Positions 42,848 through 52,368 of a stretch of DNA of 64,000 nucleotides are shown here, piece by piece; positions within the stretch are counted from its first letter, which is position 1; every line of letters begins with the position of its first letter. Location of the stretch: positions 682,001 to 746,000 of the forward strand of contig NZ_VOBN01000001.1 in NCBI RefSeq assembly GCF_008370045.1. Reading direction: 5' to 3'. The DNA is from Pseudomonas sp. ANT_J12. GTDB taxonomy: Bacteria; Pseudomonadota; Gammaproteobacteria; Pseudomonadales; Pseudomonadaceae. The position numbers and the translations under genes are program-made. The notes below the pieces were generated by a model. That model did no database searches. It was not told the DNA's origin and was given only the letters and a program-made list of their open reading frames with translations.

Positions 42848-45439
42848 ATGTCATCGCGTAAATTTGGACTCAACCTGGTCGTGGTGCTTGCCATCGCAGC
42901 CTTGTTTACCGGCTTCTGGGCGCTGATCAACCGCCCGGTCACCGCCCCCAATTGGCCTGAACAGATCTCCGGTTTTTCCTACTCGCCGTTCCAACAAGGC
43001 CAGTACCCGCAGAAAGACCAATACCCGTCCGACGATGAAATGCGTCGCGACCTGGAGATCATGAGCAAGCTGACGGACAACATCCGCACCTACTCGGTCG
43101 ATGGCACGCTGCAGGACATCCCCAAACTGGCGGAAGAGTTCGGCCTGCGGGTGACCCTGGGGATCTGGATCAGCCCGGACCAGGAACGCAACGAACGCGA
43201 GATCCTGCGCGCCATCGAACTGGCCAACACTTCCCGCAGCGTGGTTCGCGTGGTGGTTGGTAACGAGGCGATCTTCCGTAAGGAAATTACCGCAGCGGAA
43301 CTCAGCGTCATCCTCGACCGCGTGCGCGCCGCCGTGAAAGTGCCGGTGACCACGTCCGAGCAATGGCACGTCTGGGAAGAACACCCGGAACTGGCCAAGC
43401 ACGTCGACCTGATCGCCGCGCACGTTCTGCCTTACTGGGAATTCGTTCCGGTGGACAAGGCCGGCCAGTTCGTCCTCGACCGCGCCCGGGACCTGAAAAA
43501 GATGTTCCCGAAAAAACCGCTGCTGCTGTCGGAGGTTGGCTGGCCGAGCAACGGCCGCATGCGTGGCGGCACCGATTCGAGCCCGGCGGATCAGGCGATC
43601 TACCTGCGCACACTGGTTAACAAGCTCAATCGCCAAGGCTTCAACTACTTCGTGATCGAAGCGTTTGACCAGCCGTGGAAGGCCACGGACGAAGGTTCGG
43701 TGGGCGCTTACTGGGGCGTGTTCAACGCCGCGCGTCAGCAGAAATTCAACTTCGAAGGCCCGGTCGTGGCGATCCCGCAGTGGCGGGTACTGGCGATCGG
43801 CTCGGCCGTGTTGGCGCTGTTGTCCCTGACCTTGCTGATGATCGACGGCTCGGCCCTGCGTCAACGGGGCCGCACCTTCCTGACCTTTATCGCGTTTTTG
43901 TGCGGTTCGGTTCTGGTGTGGATCGGCTACGACTACAGCCAGCAATACAGCACCTGGTTCAGCCTGACGGTGGGCTTCTTGCTCGCCCTCGGTGCGCTCG
44001 GGGTGTTTATCGTATTGCTGACCGAAGCCCATGAACTGGCCGAAGCGGTCTGGACCCACAAGCGCCGGCGAGAATTCCTGCCGGTCGTGGGGGATTCGGA
44101 CTACCGACCGAAAGTCTCGATTCACGTACCGTGCTACAACGAACCGCCGGAGATGGTCAAACAGACCCTCAACGCCCTGGCCAACCTCGATTATCCAGAC
44201 TTCGAAGTCCTGATCATCGACAACAACACCAAGGACCCGGCGGTCTGGGAGCCGGTGCGCGATTACTGCGAAACCCTCGGTCCGCGTTTCAAGTTCTTCC
44301 ACGTCGCCCCGTTGGCCGGTTTCAAGGGTGGCGCGCTGAATTACCTGATCCCGCACACCGCCAAGGATGCCGAAGTGATTGCGGTGATCGACTCGGACTA
44401 CTGCGTCGACCCGAACTGGCTCAAGCACATGGTGCCGCACTTCGCCGATCCGAAAATCGCCGTGGTGCAGTCGCCACAGGATTATCGCGACCAGAACGAA
44501 AGCACCTTCAAAAAGCTGTGCTACGCGGAATACAAAGGTTTCTTCCACATCGGCATGGTCACCCGTAACGACCGTGACGCGATCATCCAGCACGGCACCA
44601 TGACCATGACCCGGCGTTCGGTGCTCGAGGAGCTTGGCTGGGCTGACTGGTGCATCTGTGAGGACGCCGAGTTGGGTCTGCGCGTGTTCGAGAAAGGCTT
44701 GTCGGCGGCGTATTACCACATCAGCTACGGCAAGGGCCTGATGCCGGATACCTTTATCGACTTCAAGAAACAGCGTTTCCGCTGGGCCTATGGCGCGATT
44801 CAGATCATCAAGCGTCACACCGCCAGCCTGCTGCGCGGCAAGGACACCGAGCTGACCCGTGGCCAGCGTTACCACTTCCTCGCGGGCTGGTTGCCGTGGG
44901 TCGCGGACGGCATGAACATCTTCTTCACCGTCGGCGCGCTGTTGTGGTCGGCGGCGATGATTATCGTGCCGCAACGGGTCGATCCACCGCTGCTGATCTT
45001 CGCGATCCCGCCGTTGGCGCTGTTCGTGTTCAAGGTGGCCAAGATCATCTTCCTGTACCGCCGTGCAGTTGGGGTTAACCTGAAAGATGCGTTCTGCGCG
45101 GCATTGGCCGGGCTGGCGTTGTCGCACACCATCGCCAAAGCGGTGCTGTACGGCTTCTTCACCAGCAGCATTCCGTTCTTCCGTACGCCGAAAAACGCCG
45201 ACAACCACGGCTTCTGGGTGGCGATTTCGGAGGCGCGGGAAGAGGTGTTCATCATGCTGCTGTTGTGGGGCGCTGCGCTGGGGATCTTCCTGGTGCAGGG
45301 CCTGCCGAGCAACGACATCCGCTTCTGGGTGATCATGTTGCTGGTGCAGTCGCTGCCGTACCTGGCGGCGCTGATCATGGCGTTCCTGTCTTCGCTGCCG
45401 AAACCGGCCGCCGAGGCTGAGCCGCTACCAGCCGTCTAA
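42848..45439 (+). CDS. ndvB: GH17-GT2 fusion glucan synthase (NdvB-like)
   Basis: An 863-residue membrane protein. After a signal anchor (about 8-26) comes a periplasmic GH17 domain with the acid/base Glu in VVGNEAIFR (E140) and the nucleophile in LLSEVGWPS (E229). Two or three membrane segments follow (about 313-392), then a cytoplasmic GT2 domain (VSIHVPCYNEP, IDSDYC with Asp515/517, CEDAELG, QRFRW at 642-646) and a C-terminal membrane bundle. It matches P. aeruginosa NdvB, which also adjoins dapE and makes periplasmic beta-(1,3)-glucans linked to biofilm antibiotic tolerance. The GH17 part probably remodels or cyclises the glucan. An ATG 22 codons upstream is rejected as atypical. Confidence 0.88.
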   Translation: MSSRKFGLNLVVVLAIAALFTGFWALINRPVTAPNWPEQISGFSYSPFQQGQYPQKDQYPSDDEMRRDLEIMSKLTDNIRTYSVDGTLQDIPKLAEEFGLRVTLGIWISPDQERNEREILRAIELANTSRSVVRVVVGNEAIFRKEITAAELSVILDRVRAAVKVPVTTSEQWHVWEEHPELAKHVDLIAAHVLPYWEFVPVDKAGQFVLDRARDLKKMFPKKPLLLSEVGWPSNGRMRGGTDSSPADQAIYLRTLVNKLNRQGFNYFVIEAFDQPWKATDEGSVGAYWGVFNAARQQKFNFEGPVVAIPQWRVLAIGSAVLALLSLTLLMIDGSALRQRGRTFLTFIAFLCGSVLVWIGYDYSQQYSTWFSLTVGFLLALGALGVFIVLLTEAHELAEAVWTHKRRREFLPVVGDSDYRPKVSIHVPCYNEPPEMVKQTLNALANLDYPDFEVLIIDNNTKDPAVWEPVRDYCETLGPRFKFFHVAPLAGFKGGALNYLIPHTAKDAEVIAVIDSDYCVDPNWLKHMVPHFADPKIAVVQSPQDYRDQNESTFKKLCYAEYKGFFHIGMVTRNDRDAIIQHGTMTMTRRSVLEELGWADWCICEDAELGLRVFEKGLSAAYYHISYGKGLMPDTFIDFKKQRFRWAYGAIQIIKRHTASLLRGKDTELTRGQRYHFLAGWLPWVADGMNIFFTVGALLWSAAMIIVPQRVDPPLLIFAIPPLALFVFKVAKIIFLYRRAVGVNLKDAFCAALAGLALSHTIAKAVLYGFFTSSIPFFRTPKNADNHGFWVAISEAREEVFIMLLLWGAALGIFLVQGLPSNDIRFWVIMLLVQSLPYLAALIMAFLSSLPKPAAEAEPLPAV

Positions 45440-45457
45440 ATCAGTCCAGATGCACTA

Positions 45458-45487
45458 AACGGCGGCCAATGGCCGCCGTTTTGCTTT
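45458..45487 (+). terminator. Rho-independent terminator after ndvB
   Basis: A perfect 10-bp stem AACGGCGGCC / GGCCGCCGTT with an AAT loop, followed by TTGCTTT. It lies 18 bp past the stop codon. Confidence 0.85.
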
Positions 45488-45524
45488 AAGATAACCGCCA
45501 TTTTGCGCGCCCAGCCTAACCCCC

Positions 45525-45612
45525 GTAGGAGCGAGGCTTGCCCGCGAATGAAGCGACTCGGTGTAACAGATACACCGCATTATCGTTCTTCGCGGGCAAG
45601 CCTCGCTCCTAC
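45525..45612. repeat. REPIN between ndvB and dapE
   Basis: GTAGGAGCGAGGCTTGCCCG at the left and CGGGCAAGCCTCGCTCCTAC at the right, with an inner GGTGTAACAGATACACC hairpin. It ends about 24 bp before the dapE ATG, so it lies in or next to the dapE promoter and leader. Confidence 0.85.
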
Positions 45613-45635
45613 AAATCGAGCTTCCGGAGTTTTCC

Positions 45636-46787
45636 ATGACGGCCCACGCCGACCTTTCGCCGACCCTTCAACTCGCCATCGACCTGATCCGCCGTCCGTC
45701 CGTGACGCCGGTCGACGCCGATTGCCAGAAGCAGATGATGCAGCGCCTGGGCGATGCCGGTTTCATGCTTGAGCCAATGCGCATCGAAGATGTGGATAAC
45801 TTCTGGGCCACCCACGGCAAACACGACGGTCCGGTGCTGTGCTTCGCCGGTCACACCGACGTGGTCCCGACCGGTCCGGTGACGGCCTGGCAGATCGATC
45901 CGTTCAACGCGCTGATCGACGAACACGGCATGCTCTGCGGGCGTGGCGCGGCGGACATGAAAGGCAGCCTGGCCTCCATGACCGTGGCCGCCGAGCGTTT
46001 CGTCGCCGACTACCCGGACCACAAGGGCAAGGTCGCGTTCCTGATCACCAGCGATGAAGAAGGCCCGGCGCACCACGGCACCAAAGCCGTGATCGAACGC
46101 CTCGCCGCGCGCAAGGAACGTCTGGACTGGTGCATCGTCGGCGAGCCGTCGAGCACGACGCTGGTCGGTGATGTGGTCAAGAACGGCCGTCGCGGCTCCC
46201 TCGGCGCCAAGCTGACCGTGCGCGGGATTCAGGGCCACGTGGCCTATCCGCACCTGGCAAAGAACCCGATCCACCTCGCTGCCCCGGCCCTGGCCGAGCT
46301 GGCCGCCGAGCATTGGGACCACGGCAACGATTTCTTCCCGCCGACCAGCTTCCAGATTTCCAACGTCAACTCCGGCACCGGCGCGACCAACGTGATTCCG
46401 GGTGACCTGGTGGCGGTGTTCAACTTCCGCTTCTCCACCGAATCCACCGTCGAAGGCCTGCAAAAGCGCGTCGCTGGCATCCTCGACAAGCATGGCCTGG
46501 ACTGGCACGTGGATTGGGCGCTGTCGGGCCTGCCGTTCCTCACCGAACCGGGCGCGTTGCTGGATGCCGTGGCATCGAGCATCAAGGACATCACCGGTCG
46601 CGAAACCAAGGCGTCCACCAGCGGCGGCACCTCTGACGGGCGCTTTATCGCGACCATGGGCACCCAAGTGGTTGAACTGGGGCCGGTCAACGCGACGATC
46701 CATCAGGTCAACGAGCGGGTGTTGGCCGCTGACCTCGACGTGCTGACCGAAATCTACTACCAGACCCTGATCAAGTTGCTCGCCTGA
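45636..46787 (+). CDS. dapE: Succinyl-diaminopimelate desuccinylase DapE
   Basis: A 383-residue dizinc M20-type hydrolase that removes succinate from N-succinyl-LL-DAP. Metal and catalytic motifs: [22 protein letters not shown], and ITSDEEGPA with the general-base Glu; the substrate motif [10 protein letters not shown] is near the C-terminus. CCGGAG precedes the ATG by six bases. The stop overlaps the rlmA start by one base (TGATG). Confidence 0.95.
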   Translation: MTAHADLSPTLQLAIDLIRRPSVTPVDADCQKQMMQRLGDAGFMLEPMRIEDVDNFWATHGKHDGPVLCFAGHTDVVPTGPVTAWQIDPFNALIDEHGMLCGRGAADMKGSLASMTVAAERFVADYPDHKGKVAFLITSDEEGPAHHGTKAVIERLAARKERLDWCIVGEPSSTTLVGDVVKNGRRGSLGAKLTVRGIQGHVAYPHLAKNPIHLAAPALAELAAEHWDHGNDFFPPTSFQISNVNSGTGATNVIPGDLVAVFNFRFSTESTVEGLQKRVAGILDKHGLDWHVDWALSGLPFLTEPGALLDAVASSIKDITGRETKASTSGGTSDGRFIATMGTQVVELGPVNATIHQVNERVLAADLDVLTEIYYQTLIKLLA

Positions 46788-47596
46788 TGCTTGCCTGCCC
46801 GATCTGCAGCGAACCGCTGAACGCGGTGGACAACGGTGTGGCCTGCCCCGCCGGGCATCGATTCGACCGCGCGCGCCAGGGTTACCTGAACCTGTTGCCG
46901 GTGCAGCACAAGAACAGCCGCGACCCTGGGGATAACCTGGCGATGGTCGAGGCCCGCCGCGATTTCTTGAACGCCGGGCATTACGCGCCGGTGGCCAAGC
47001 GCCTGGCGGAACTGGCGGCGCAATACGCGCCCCAGCGCTGGCTCGACATCGGTTGTGGCGAGGGTTACTACACCGCGCAAATCGCCGAGGCCTTGCCGAA
47101 TGCTGACGGCTACGCCCTCGACATCTCCAAGGAAGCGGTCAAACGTGCCTGCAAACGTAACCCCGAGCTGACCTGGTTGATCGCCAGCATGGCGCGGGTG
47201 CCGTTGGCGTCCGGCAGTTGCCAGTTTCTCGCCAGTGTCTTCAGCCCGTTGGACTGGGAAGAAGCCAAGCGCTTGCTCAGCCCCGGCGGCGGTTTGATGA
47301 AAGTCGGCCCGACCAGCGGCCACCTGATGGAATTGCGCGAAAGCCTGTACGACGAAGTGCGCGAGTACACCGACGACAAGCACCTGGCCCTGGTGCCGGA
47401 AGGCATGGCTTTGGCGCACAGCGAAACCCTGGAATTCAAACTGATACTGGAAAGTGGTCAGGATCGTGCCAACCTGTTAGCCATGACGCCCCACGGCTGG
47501 CGCGCCAGTGCCGAACGCCGCGCCGCCGTCATCGAGCAGGTCGAGCCGTTCGAGGTCACCGTGTCGATGCGTTACGATTACTTCGTACTTCAATAA
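46787..47596 (+). CDS. rlmA: 23S rRNA (guanine(745)-N1)-methyltransferase RlmA
   Basis: A 269-residue SAM-dependent methyltransferase, the same length as the E. coli enzyme. The N-terminal zinc ribbon (CPICSEPL, then CPAGHRFD) and the SAM motif WLDIGCGEGYYT are clear, followed by the SPLDWEEAKRLLSPGG region. It modifies helix 35 of 23S rRNA. It is translationally coupled to dapE. Confidence 0.92.
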   Translation: MLACPICSEPLNAVDNGVACPAGHRFDRARQGYLNLLPVQHKNSRDPGDNLAMVEARRDFLNAGHYAPVAKRLAELAAQYAPQRWLDIGCGEGYYTAQIAEALPNADGYALDISKEAVKRACKRNPELTWLIASMARVPLASGSCQFLASVFSPLDWEEAKRLLSPGGGLMKVGPTSGHLMELRESLYDEVREYTDDKHLALVPEGMALAHSETLEFKLILESGQDRANLLAMTPHGWRASAERRAAVIEQVEPFEVTVSMRYDYFVLQ

Positions 47597-47671
47597 TTTT
47601 TGGTCTTGAGCAACAGCTTGAGGCCGGCTAAATCCGCGAATGGATTTTTCAAGACCGCAGTGAGGACATCC

Positions 47672-48049
47672 ATGCGCCAACCCGATATCGAGATTTACCT
47701 GAAAGACGCCGACGTCGACTACAAAGCCGTCGCAGAGTGGCTGAACACCGCGCTCGGCACCTGCACCGAGTGGGTAAAGAAAGGCCAGACCTACAAGTGC
47801 AAGGCCGGCGACGTACCCGTGACCTGGCTGCCGAAAGCCGTGGGCAAATGGAACAGCCTTTACCTGGAAAGCGACCAGACCCCGTGGGACGACGACATCG
47901 CCTGCGCCCGTGCAGCCTTTGCCGCGTTGAACGTCGAAGTGCGTTGCGCGCCGGGTACGTGGGTCGAGGAAGAAGGTGAAGAAGCGGCGGATCGCTGGAT
48001 GCGTATCAGCGTTGATGGTGAAGAAGAGATCACCTGGAAAACCGCGTAA
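47672..48049 (+). CDS. Conserved hypothetical protein, acidic, 125 residues
   Basis: I recognise no named domain. The protein (MRQPDIEIYLKDADVDYKAV) is acidic and Trp-rich, with GQTYKCKAGDVPVTWLPKA and two Cys; no signal peptide or membrane segment is seen. It starts at an ATG with GAGGAC nine bases upstream, 24 codons into a longer open frame. Placement after rlmA suggests the dapE-rlmA transcript. Coding character is good (GC-rich third positions). Confidence 0.75.
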   Translation: MRQPDIEIYLKDADVDYKAVAEWLNTALGTCTEWVKKGQTYKCKAGDVPVTWLPKAVGKWNSLYLESDQTPWDDDIACARAAFAALNVEVRCAPGTWVEEEGEEAADRWMRISVDGEEEITWKTA

Positions 48050-48070
48050 AAGCAGCATCACCACAAACCT

Positions 48071-48144
48071 GAAGGAGCGAGGCTTGCCCGCGAAGGCGTC
48101 ATCACTGGCGCTAAAAGCTTCGCGGGCAAGCCTCGCTCCTACAG
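48071..48144. repeat. REPIN after the 125-residue hypothetical gene
   Basis: An inverted pair GGAGCGAGGCTTGCCCGCG / CGCGGGCAAGCCTCGCTCC around a 28-base centre. It lies directly next to a second, unrelated repeat (48153-48236), so two repeat families are stacked here. Confidence 0.85.
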
Positions 48145-48152
48145 GTGATTTT

Positions 48153-48236
48153 GATCGTTCCCACGCTCCGCGTTCGGCCGTTGAAGGGACCCGGAGCGTC
48201 CCGGGATGCATTCCCACGCAGAGCGTGGGAACGATC
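48153..48236. repeat. GATCGTTCCCACGC palindromic repeat, short form
   Basis: An 84-bp imperfect palindrome starting GATCGTTCCCACGCTCCGCG and ending GCAGAGCGTGGGAACGATC, with inner arms GGGACCCGGAGCGTCCC and GGGATGCATTCCCAC. Related 110-bp forms occur at 53077 and 54666. Confidence 0.8.
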
Positions 48237-48267
48237 GGTCAGGTCATGCGTAATCCGGAAATCGGGT

Positions 48268-48477
48268 CTACAACCCCACCACATCCTCAGCCTGCAACCC
48301 CTTCTCCCCCGTCACTACCGCATATTCAACCTGCTGGCCTTCAGCCAACGAACGGTGGCCTTCGCCACGGATCGCGCGGTAGTGCACGAACACGTCCACC
48401 CCGTCCTCGCGTTGAATAAAGCCGTAGCCCTTGGCGTCGTTGAACCACTTCACATTGCCGGTTTCGCGCGTTGCCAT
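48268..48477 (-). CDS. Cold-shock domain protein
   Basis: A 69-residue single cold-shock domain (OB fold). RNP1-like KGYGFIQ and RNP2-like VDVFVHY are intact, with the KWFNDAKG lead-in. It binds single-stranded RNA or DNA as an RNA chaperone or antiterminator in the family. The ATG is followed by [10 protein letters not shown]. Convergent repeats separate it from the 125-residue gene; plsB diverges. Confidence 0.95.
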   Translation of the reverse strand: MATRETGNVKWFNDAKGYGFIQREDGVDVFVHYRAIRGEGHRSLAEGQQVEYAVVTGEKGLQAEDVVGL

Positions 48478-48642
48478 GTATCAGTCCCTCTTCTTTTTAT
48501 TTTGAGCGGTCGAGTATATGACAGGCGCGAAAACTCTCAACTACAGATTGGATGAGTGCTTTTTTGCCGATTTTCGGCGAATACGGCACACTGTCCGCCC
48601 CCCGAGCAACTGCTCGGTTTTATTCACTCACGCAGAAGCCGT

Positions 48643-51132
48643 ATGACCCGCTCCCCGTTCCGTCGTCTTGTGTTTGGCACCCTGCGCCGACTGTTGTACC
48701 TCTGGGTTCGCTCGGAGACGATCAACCAGTCGTCCCTTACCCTCAACCTCGACCGCAGCCGTCCGGTGTTCTACGTCCTGCAAAACCCTTCGCTGACCGA
48801 CCTGGCCGTGGTCGACGCCGAGTGCACCAAGGCCGGCCTGCCGCGCCCGGTGCTGCCGGTGTCGGTGGGTAATCTGCTGGAGCCTGCCGCGTTCTTCTAC
48901 CTGACGCCGGAGCCCGACTGGCTCGGCCGCCAGGACAAACGCGGCGCGCCGCCGACCCTGACCCGCCTGGTCAGCGCCCTGAGCCAGAACGCTGCCGAAG
49001 ATGCGCAGATCATTCCGGTCAGCGTGTTCTGGGGCCAGTCACCGGACAGCGAGTCGAGCCCGTGGAAGCTGTTGTTCGCCGACAGCTGGGCGGTCACCGG
49101 GCGTTTGCGCCGCTTGCTCAGCATCATCGTGCTGGGGCGCAAGACTCGGGTGCAGTTCTCGGCGCCGATCCATCTGCGCGAGCTGATCGAGCACAACAAG
49201 GGCCACGAACGCACCGTGCGCATGGCCCAGCGCATCCTGCGGGTGCACTTCCGCAACCTGAAGGCTGCGGTGATCGGCCCGGACATTTCCCACCGCCGCA
49301 ACCTGGTCAAAGGCCTGCTCAACCAGCCTTTGGTCAAGCAAGCGATCCTCGACGAAGCCGAGCGCGAGAACATCTCCCCGGAGAAAGCCAAGGCCCAGGC
49401 CCTGCGCTACGGCAACGAGATCGCCTCGGACTACACCTACACCGCCATCCGTTTCCTGGAAGTGGTGTTGAGCTGGTTCTGGAACAAGATCTACGACGGG
49501 GTGAAGGTCAACCACATCGAAGGCGTGCAGAAAGTCGCCCAGGGTCACGAAGTCATTTATGTGCCCTGCCATCGCAGCCACATCGACTATCTGCTGCTGT
49601 CCTACTTGCTGTTCCGCAACGGCCTGACCCCGCCGCACATTGCGGCGGGCATCAACCTGAACATGCCGGTGATCGGCAGCCTGCTGCGTCGCGGCGGCGC
49701 GTTCTTCATGCGCCGCACCTTCAAGGGCAACCCGCTCTACACCTCGGTGTTCAACGAATACCTGCACACCCTGTTCACCAAGGGCTTCCCGGTCGAGTAC
49801 TTCGTCGAGGGCGGTCGTTCGCGCACCGGGCGCATGCTGCAACCCAAAACCGGGATGCTGGCGATCACCCTGCGCAGTTTCCTGCGTTCGTCGCGCATGC
49901 CCATCGTGTTCATCCCGGTGTACATCGGTTATGAGCGTGTCCTGGAAGGCCGGACCTACCTCGGCGAACTGCGTGGCGCGAGCAAGAAGAAAGAGTCGAT
50001 CTTCGACATCTTCAAAGTCATCGGCGCCCTCAAGCAGCGCTTCGGCCAGGTGGCGGTGAACTTCGGTGAGCCGATCAAACTCGCGGAATTCCTCGACAGC
50101 GAACAGCCGGACTGGCGCCAACAGGAACTGGGCCCGCAGTACAAACCGGCCTGGCTCAACGAAACCACTAACCGCCTCGGCGAGAAAGTCGCCCAACACC
50201 TGAACGAAGCAGCGGCGATCAACCCGGTGAACCTGGTCGCTCTGGCGCTGCTGTCCACCAGCCGTCTGGCACTGGATGATCGTGCGATGGCGCGGGTGCT
50301 TGATTTGTATCTGGCGCTGTTGCGCAAGGTCCCATACTCGCCGCACACCACGTTGCCGGAAGGTGACGGTCGCGCGCTGATCGAGCACGTGAAGGACATG
50401 GATCTGCTGTCCGAGCAGAGCGATGCCTTGGGCAAGATTCTGTACCTGGACGAGCAGAACGCCGTCCTGATGACCTACTACCGCAACAACGTGTTGCACA
50501 TCTTCGCGTTGCCAGCGTTGCTGGCGAGCTTCTTCCAGAGCGCGTCGCGCATGAGCCGCGAACAGATTCTGCGCTACACCCGCGCGCTGTATCCGTACCT
50601 GCAATCGGAACTGTTCATTCGCTGGTCCATGGATGAGCTGGAGGCGGTGGTCGATCAATGGCTTGAAGCCTTTGTCGAGCAAGGCCTGCTGCGGTTCGAG
50701 AACGATGTGTACCTGCGTCCGGCGCCTAGCTCGCGGCATTTCGTGCTGCTGACCCTGCTGTCGAAAAGCATCGCCCAGACCCTGCAACGCTTCTACATGA
50801 CGGTGTCCCTGCTGCTCAACAGCGGCCAGAACAGCATCAGCGCCGAAGAGCTGGAAGACCTGTGCACAGTCATGGCCCAGCGCCTGTCGATCCTGCATGG
50901 CCTGAATGCCCCGGAGTTCTTCGACAAGAGCCTGTTCCGTCACTTTATCCAGACCCTGCTTGACCTCGACGTACTCAAGCGCGATGAGGCTGGCAAGCTG
51001 AGCTATCACGAGTTGCTCGGCGAGTTGGCAGAAGGCGCGGCCAAGCGCGTATTGCCGGCGGAGATTCGCTTGTCGATCCGTCAAGTGGCGTTGCATCGCA
51101 GTGAAGACGCGGCGGACGCCAGCCCGTTGTAA
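48643..51132 (+). CDS. plsB: Glycerol-3-phosphate 1-O-acyltransferase PlsB
   Basis: An 829-residue inner-membrane acyltransferase for the first step of phospholipid synthesis. The acyltransferase motifs are in order: HRSHIDY (residues 310-316, His-Asp catalytic pair), [25 protein letters not shown] and a Pro-containing [11 protein letters not shown]. Length matches E. coli PlsB. I use the ATG of [12 protein letters not shown]; the frame is open 29 codons upstream without family similarity. cdsA, the next lipid step but one, is at 26091. Confidence 0.95.
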   Translation: MTRSPFRRLVFGTLRRLLYLWVRSETINQSSLTLNLDRSRPVFYVLQNPSLTDLAVVDAECTKAGLPRPVLPVSVGNLLEPAAFFYLTPEPDWLGRQDKRGAPPTLTRLVSALSQNAAEDAQIIPVSVFWGQSPDSESSPWKLLFADSWAVTGRLRRLLSIIVLGRKTRVQFSAPIHLRELIEHNKGHERTVRMAQRILRVHFRNLKAAVIGPDISHRRNLVKGLLNQPLVKQAILDEAERENISPEKAKAQALRYGNEIASDYTYTAIRFLEVVLSWFWNKIYDGVKVNHIEGVQKVAQGHEVIYVPCHRSHIDYLLLSYLLFRNGLTPPHIAAGINLNMPVIGSLLRRGGAFFMRRTFKGNPLYTSVFNEYLHTLFTKGFPVEYFVEGGRSRTGRMLQPKTGMLAITLRSFLRSSRMPIVFIPVYIGYERVLEGRTYLGELRGASKKKESIFDIFKVIGALKQRFGQVAVNFGEPIKLAEFLDSEQPDWRQQELGPQYKPAWLNETTNRLGEKVAQHLNEAAAINPVNLVALALLSTSRLALDDRAMARVLDLYLALLRKVPYSPHTTLPEGDGRALIEHVKDMDLLSEQSDALGKILYLDEQNAVLMTYYRNNVLHIFALPALLASFFQSASRMSREQILRYTRALYPYLQSELFIRWSMDELEAVVDQWLEAFVEQGLLRFENDVYLRPAPSSRHFVLLTLLSKSIAQTLQRFYMTVSLLLNSGQNSISAEELEDLCTVMAQRLSILHGLNAPEFFDKSLFRHFIQTLLDLDVLKRDEAGKLSYHELLGELAEGAAKRVLPAEIRLSIRQVALHRSEDAADASPL

Positions 51133-51141
51133 CTTCCCGAC

Positions 51142-51177
51142 AACTAACAAGGAAACACGGACGTTTCCTTATTAGTT
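51142..51177. terminator. Extended bidirectional hairpin after plsB
   Basis: An almost perfect palindrome: AACTAA, one mismatch, AAGGAAAC, a 6-base loop, GTTTCCTT, one mismatch, TTAGTT. Stem of 14 pairs, beginning 10 bp past the plsB stop. The TTATTAGTTAATTAA that follows on the plus strand is T-rich but broken. Confidence 0.6.
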
Positions 51178-51226
51178 AATTAACGGATAAATTGAGTTTT
51201 TTCATTATCACGATAAGGACATCGCG

Positions 51227-51832
51227 ATGAATAACAACTCGACTATCACCCTGACATTCAAGCTCCCGCCTTTTTATTCCGTGCCGACGGAGGGCGAGCG
51301 TGAGACACGCATCAACATTCAAATCATTAATGCCTCCCGCCCCATCACTGTCATGAACCGGATTCATCCCGACATCGCGGACGGGCAGTGGAATTTTTCA
51401 TTTCCGCACAACTATGAAGATGTGAGCGTCAAATATCAGGTCAATGTTCAACTCAGCCATAATCGCCAGCCCTTGTTACTGGACCTTGACTACTTCATCA
51501 CTGTCGACAAGGCGCCCCATTACCAGACACTTCACCTGAGTCCGATCGGGCAACTTTATGTTGAGGCGCAACAGCCAAAACTTGTCGAGCGCGATCAAGC
51601 GATTACCATCCGCGCCCATGAACATAATGAACCAGGCGCGGAACTTGTCCGTATACAGTGCGATGAAGAAACAGCCACGGCGTTTTATCTGAATTACGAT
51701 CCGGCACAAGTAGTTCCCGGTAAACGTTACACATTGAAAGGCATGGAAAACCGATTTGGCCAGGATATCTCTGTCTACCCCGATCTCGCCGTACTCGTGC
51801 CGTTTGGATTTAAAGAAGTTTCGGCCCGCTGA
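51227..51832 (+). CDS. Hypothetical protein with two YscW/YbaY-like segments, no signal peptide
   Basis: A 201-residue beta-rich protein. The second half (GQLYVEAQQPKL onward) carries FYLNYDPAQVVPGKRYTLKG, which matches FHLSYDPAQVKPGHRYSVSA of the YbaY-family lipoprotein encoded next door. The first half can be aligned to the same fold more weakly (GQWNFSFPHNYEDV followed by KYQVNVQL). So I read it as two degenerate YscW/YbaY-like domains in tandem. No signal peptide or lipobox is present, so it may be cytoplasmic. It looks AT-richer than plsB. Function unknown. Confidence 0.75.
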   Translation: MNNNSTITLTFKLPPFYSVPTEGERETRINIQIINASRPITVMNRIHPDIADGQWNFSFPHNYEDVSVKYQVNVQLSHNRQPLLLDLDYFITVDKAPHYQTLHLSPIGQLYVEAQQPKLVERDQAITIRAHEHNEPGAELVRIQCDEETATAFYLNYDPAQVVPGKRYTLKGMENRFGQDISVYPDLAVLVPFGFKEVSAR

Positions 51833-51941
51833 TCTGCATTTATCGGCCAGCCGATTGTTTGAATTTCGACGTGCACCGCAAAATCCGCTAAATTCCCCGG
51901 GCGCCAGGTTCCTGCTGGCGCCAATGTCTTAGAGGCCCTCG

Positions 51942-52340
51942 ATGAAAAAACTGATGCTTGTTTGCCTGACCACTCTGCTCGGTGCCTGCCAAACCCTGCA
52001 CCCTGGCGCCAAAACCAGCCTCGATGGCGAAGTGTTCTATCTGCAACGCATCGCCTTGCCGCCGAGCGCCACCTTGAGCGTCAGCCTGCAGGACGTGTCC
52101 CTGGCCGACGCCCCCGCCGTGGTGCTCGATGAGCAGAAAGGCCCGGTCAAAGGCCAGGTCCCGCTGCCGTTTCACCTGAGCTACGACCCGGCGCAGGTCA
52201 AACCCGGTCATCGTTATTCGGTCAGTGCGCGCATTGAGGTGAACGGTGAACTGATGTTCATCACCACCGAGCACCATGCCGTGCAACTCGACGGCAACGA
52301 TCCGCAACCACTGAAAATCCGCGTCGACGCCGTCCGCTAA
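51942..52340 (+). CDS. YbaY/YscW-family lipoprotein
   Basis: A 132-residue lipoprotein. The signal sequence ends in the lipobox LLGAC (Cys16). The mature part is the YscW/YbaY domain: LDGEVFYLQRIALPPSATLSV, then FHLSYDPAQVKPGHRYSV. Family members are outer-membrane lipoproteins of unknown role or type III secretion pilotins; no secretion genes are nearby, so only the domain is assigned. AGAGG lies about nine bases before the ATG. Confidence 0.88.
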   Translation: MKKLMLVCLTTLLGACQTLHPGAKTSLDGEVFYLQRIALPPSATLSVSLQDVSLADAPAVVLDEQKGPVKGQVPLPFHLSYDPAQVKPGHRYSVSARIEVNGELMFITTEHHAVQLDGNDPQPLKIRVDAVR

Positions 52341-52368
52341 TTTCCCTTATTCGTACAAGGAAGCCGCC

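Noticed and set aside
49039..51150. 703-codon minus-strand ORF opposite plsB
   Set aside because: Shadow ORF; plsB has all acyltransferase motifs in frame.
51942..52340. Type III secretion pilotin
   Set aside because: The YscW/YbaY fold is shared, but no secretion apparatus genes occur in the window.
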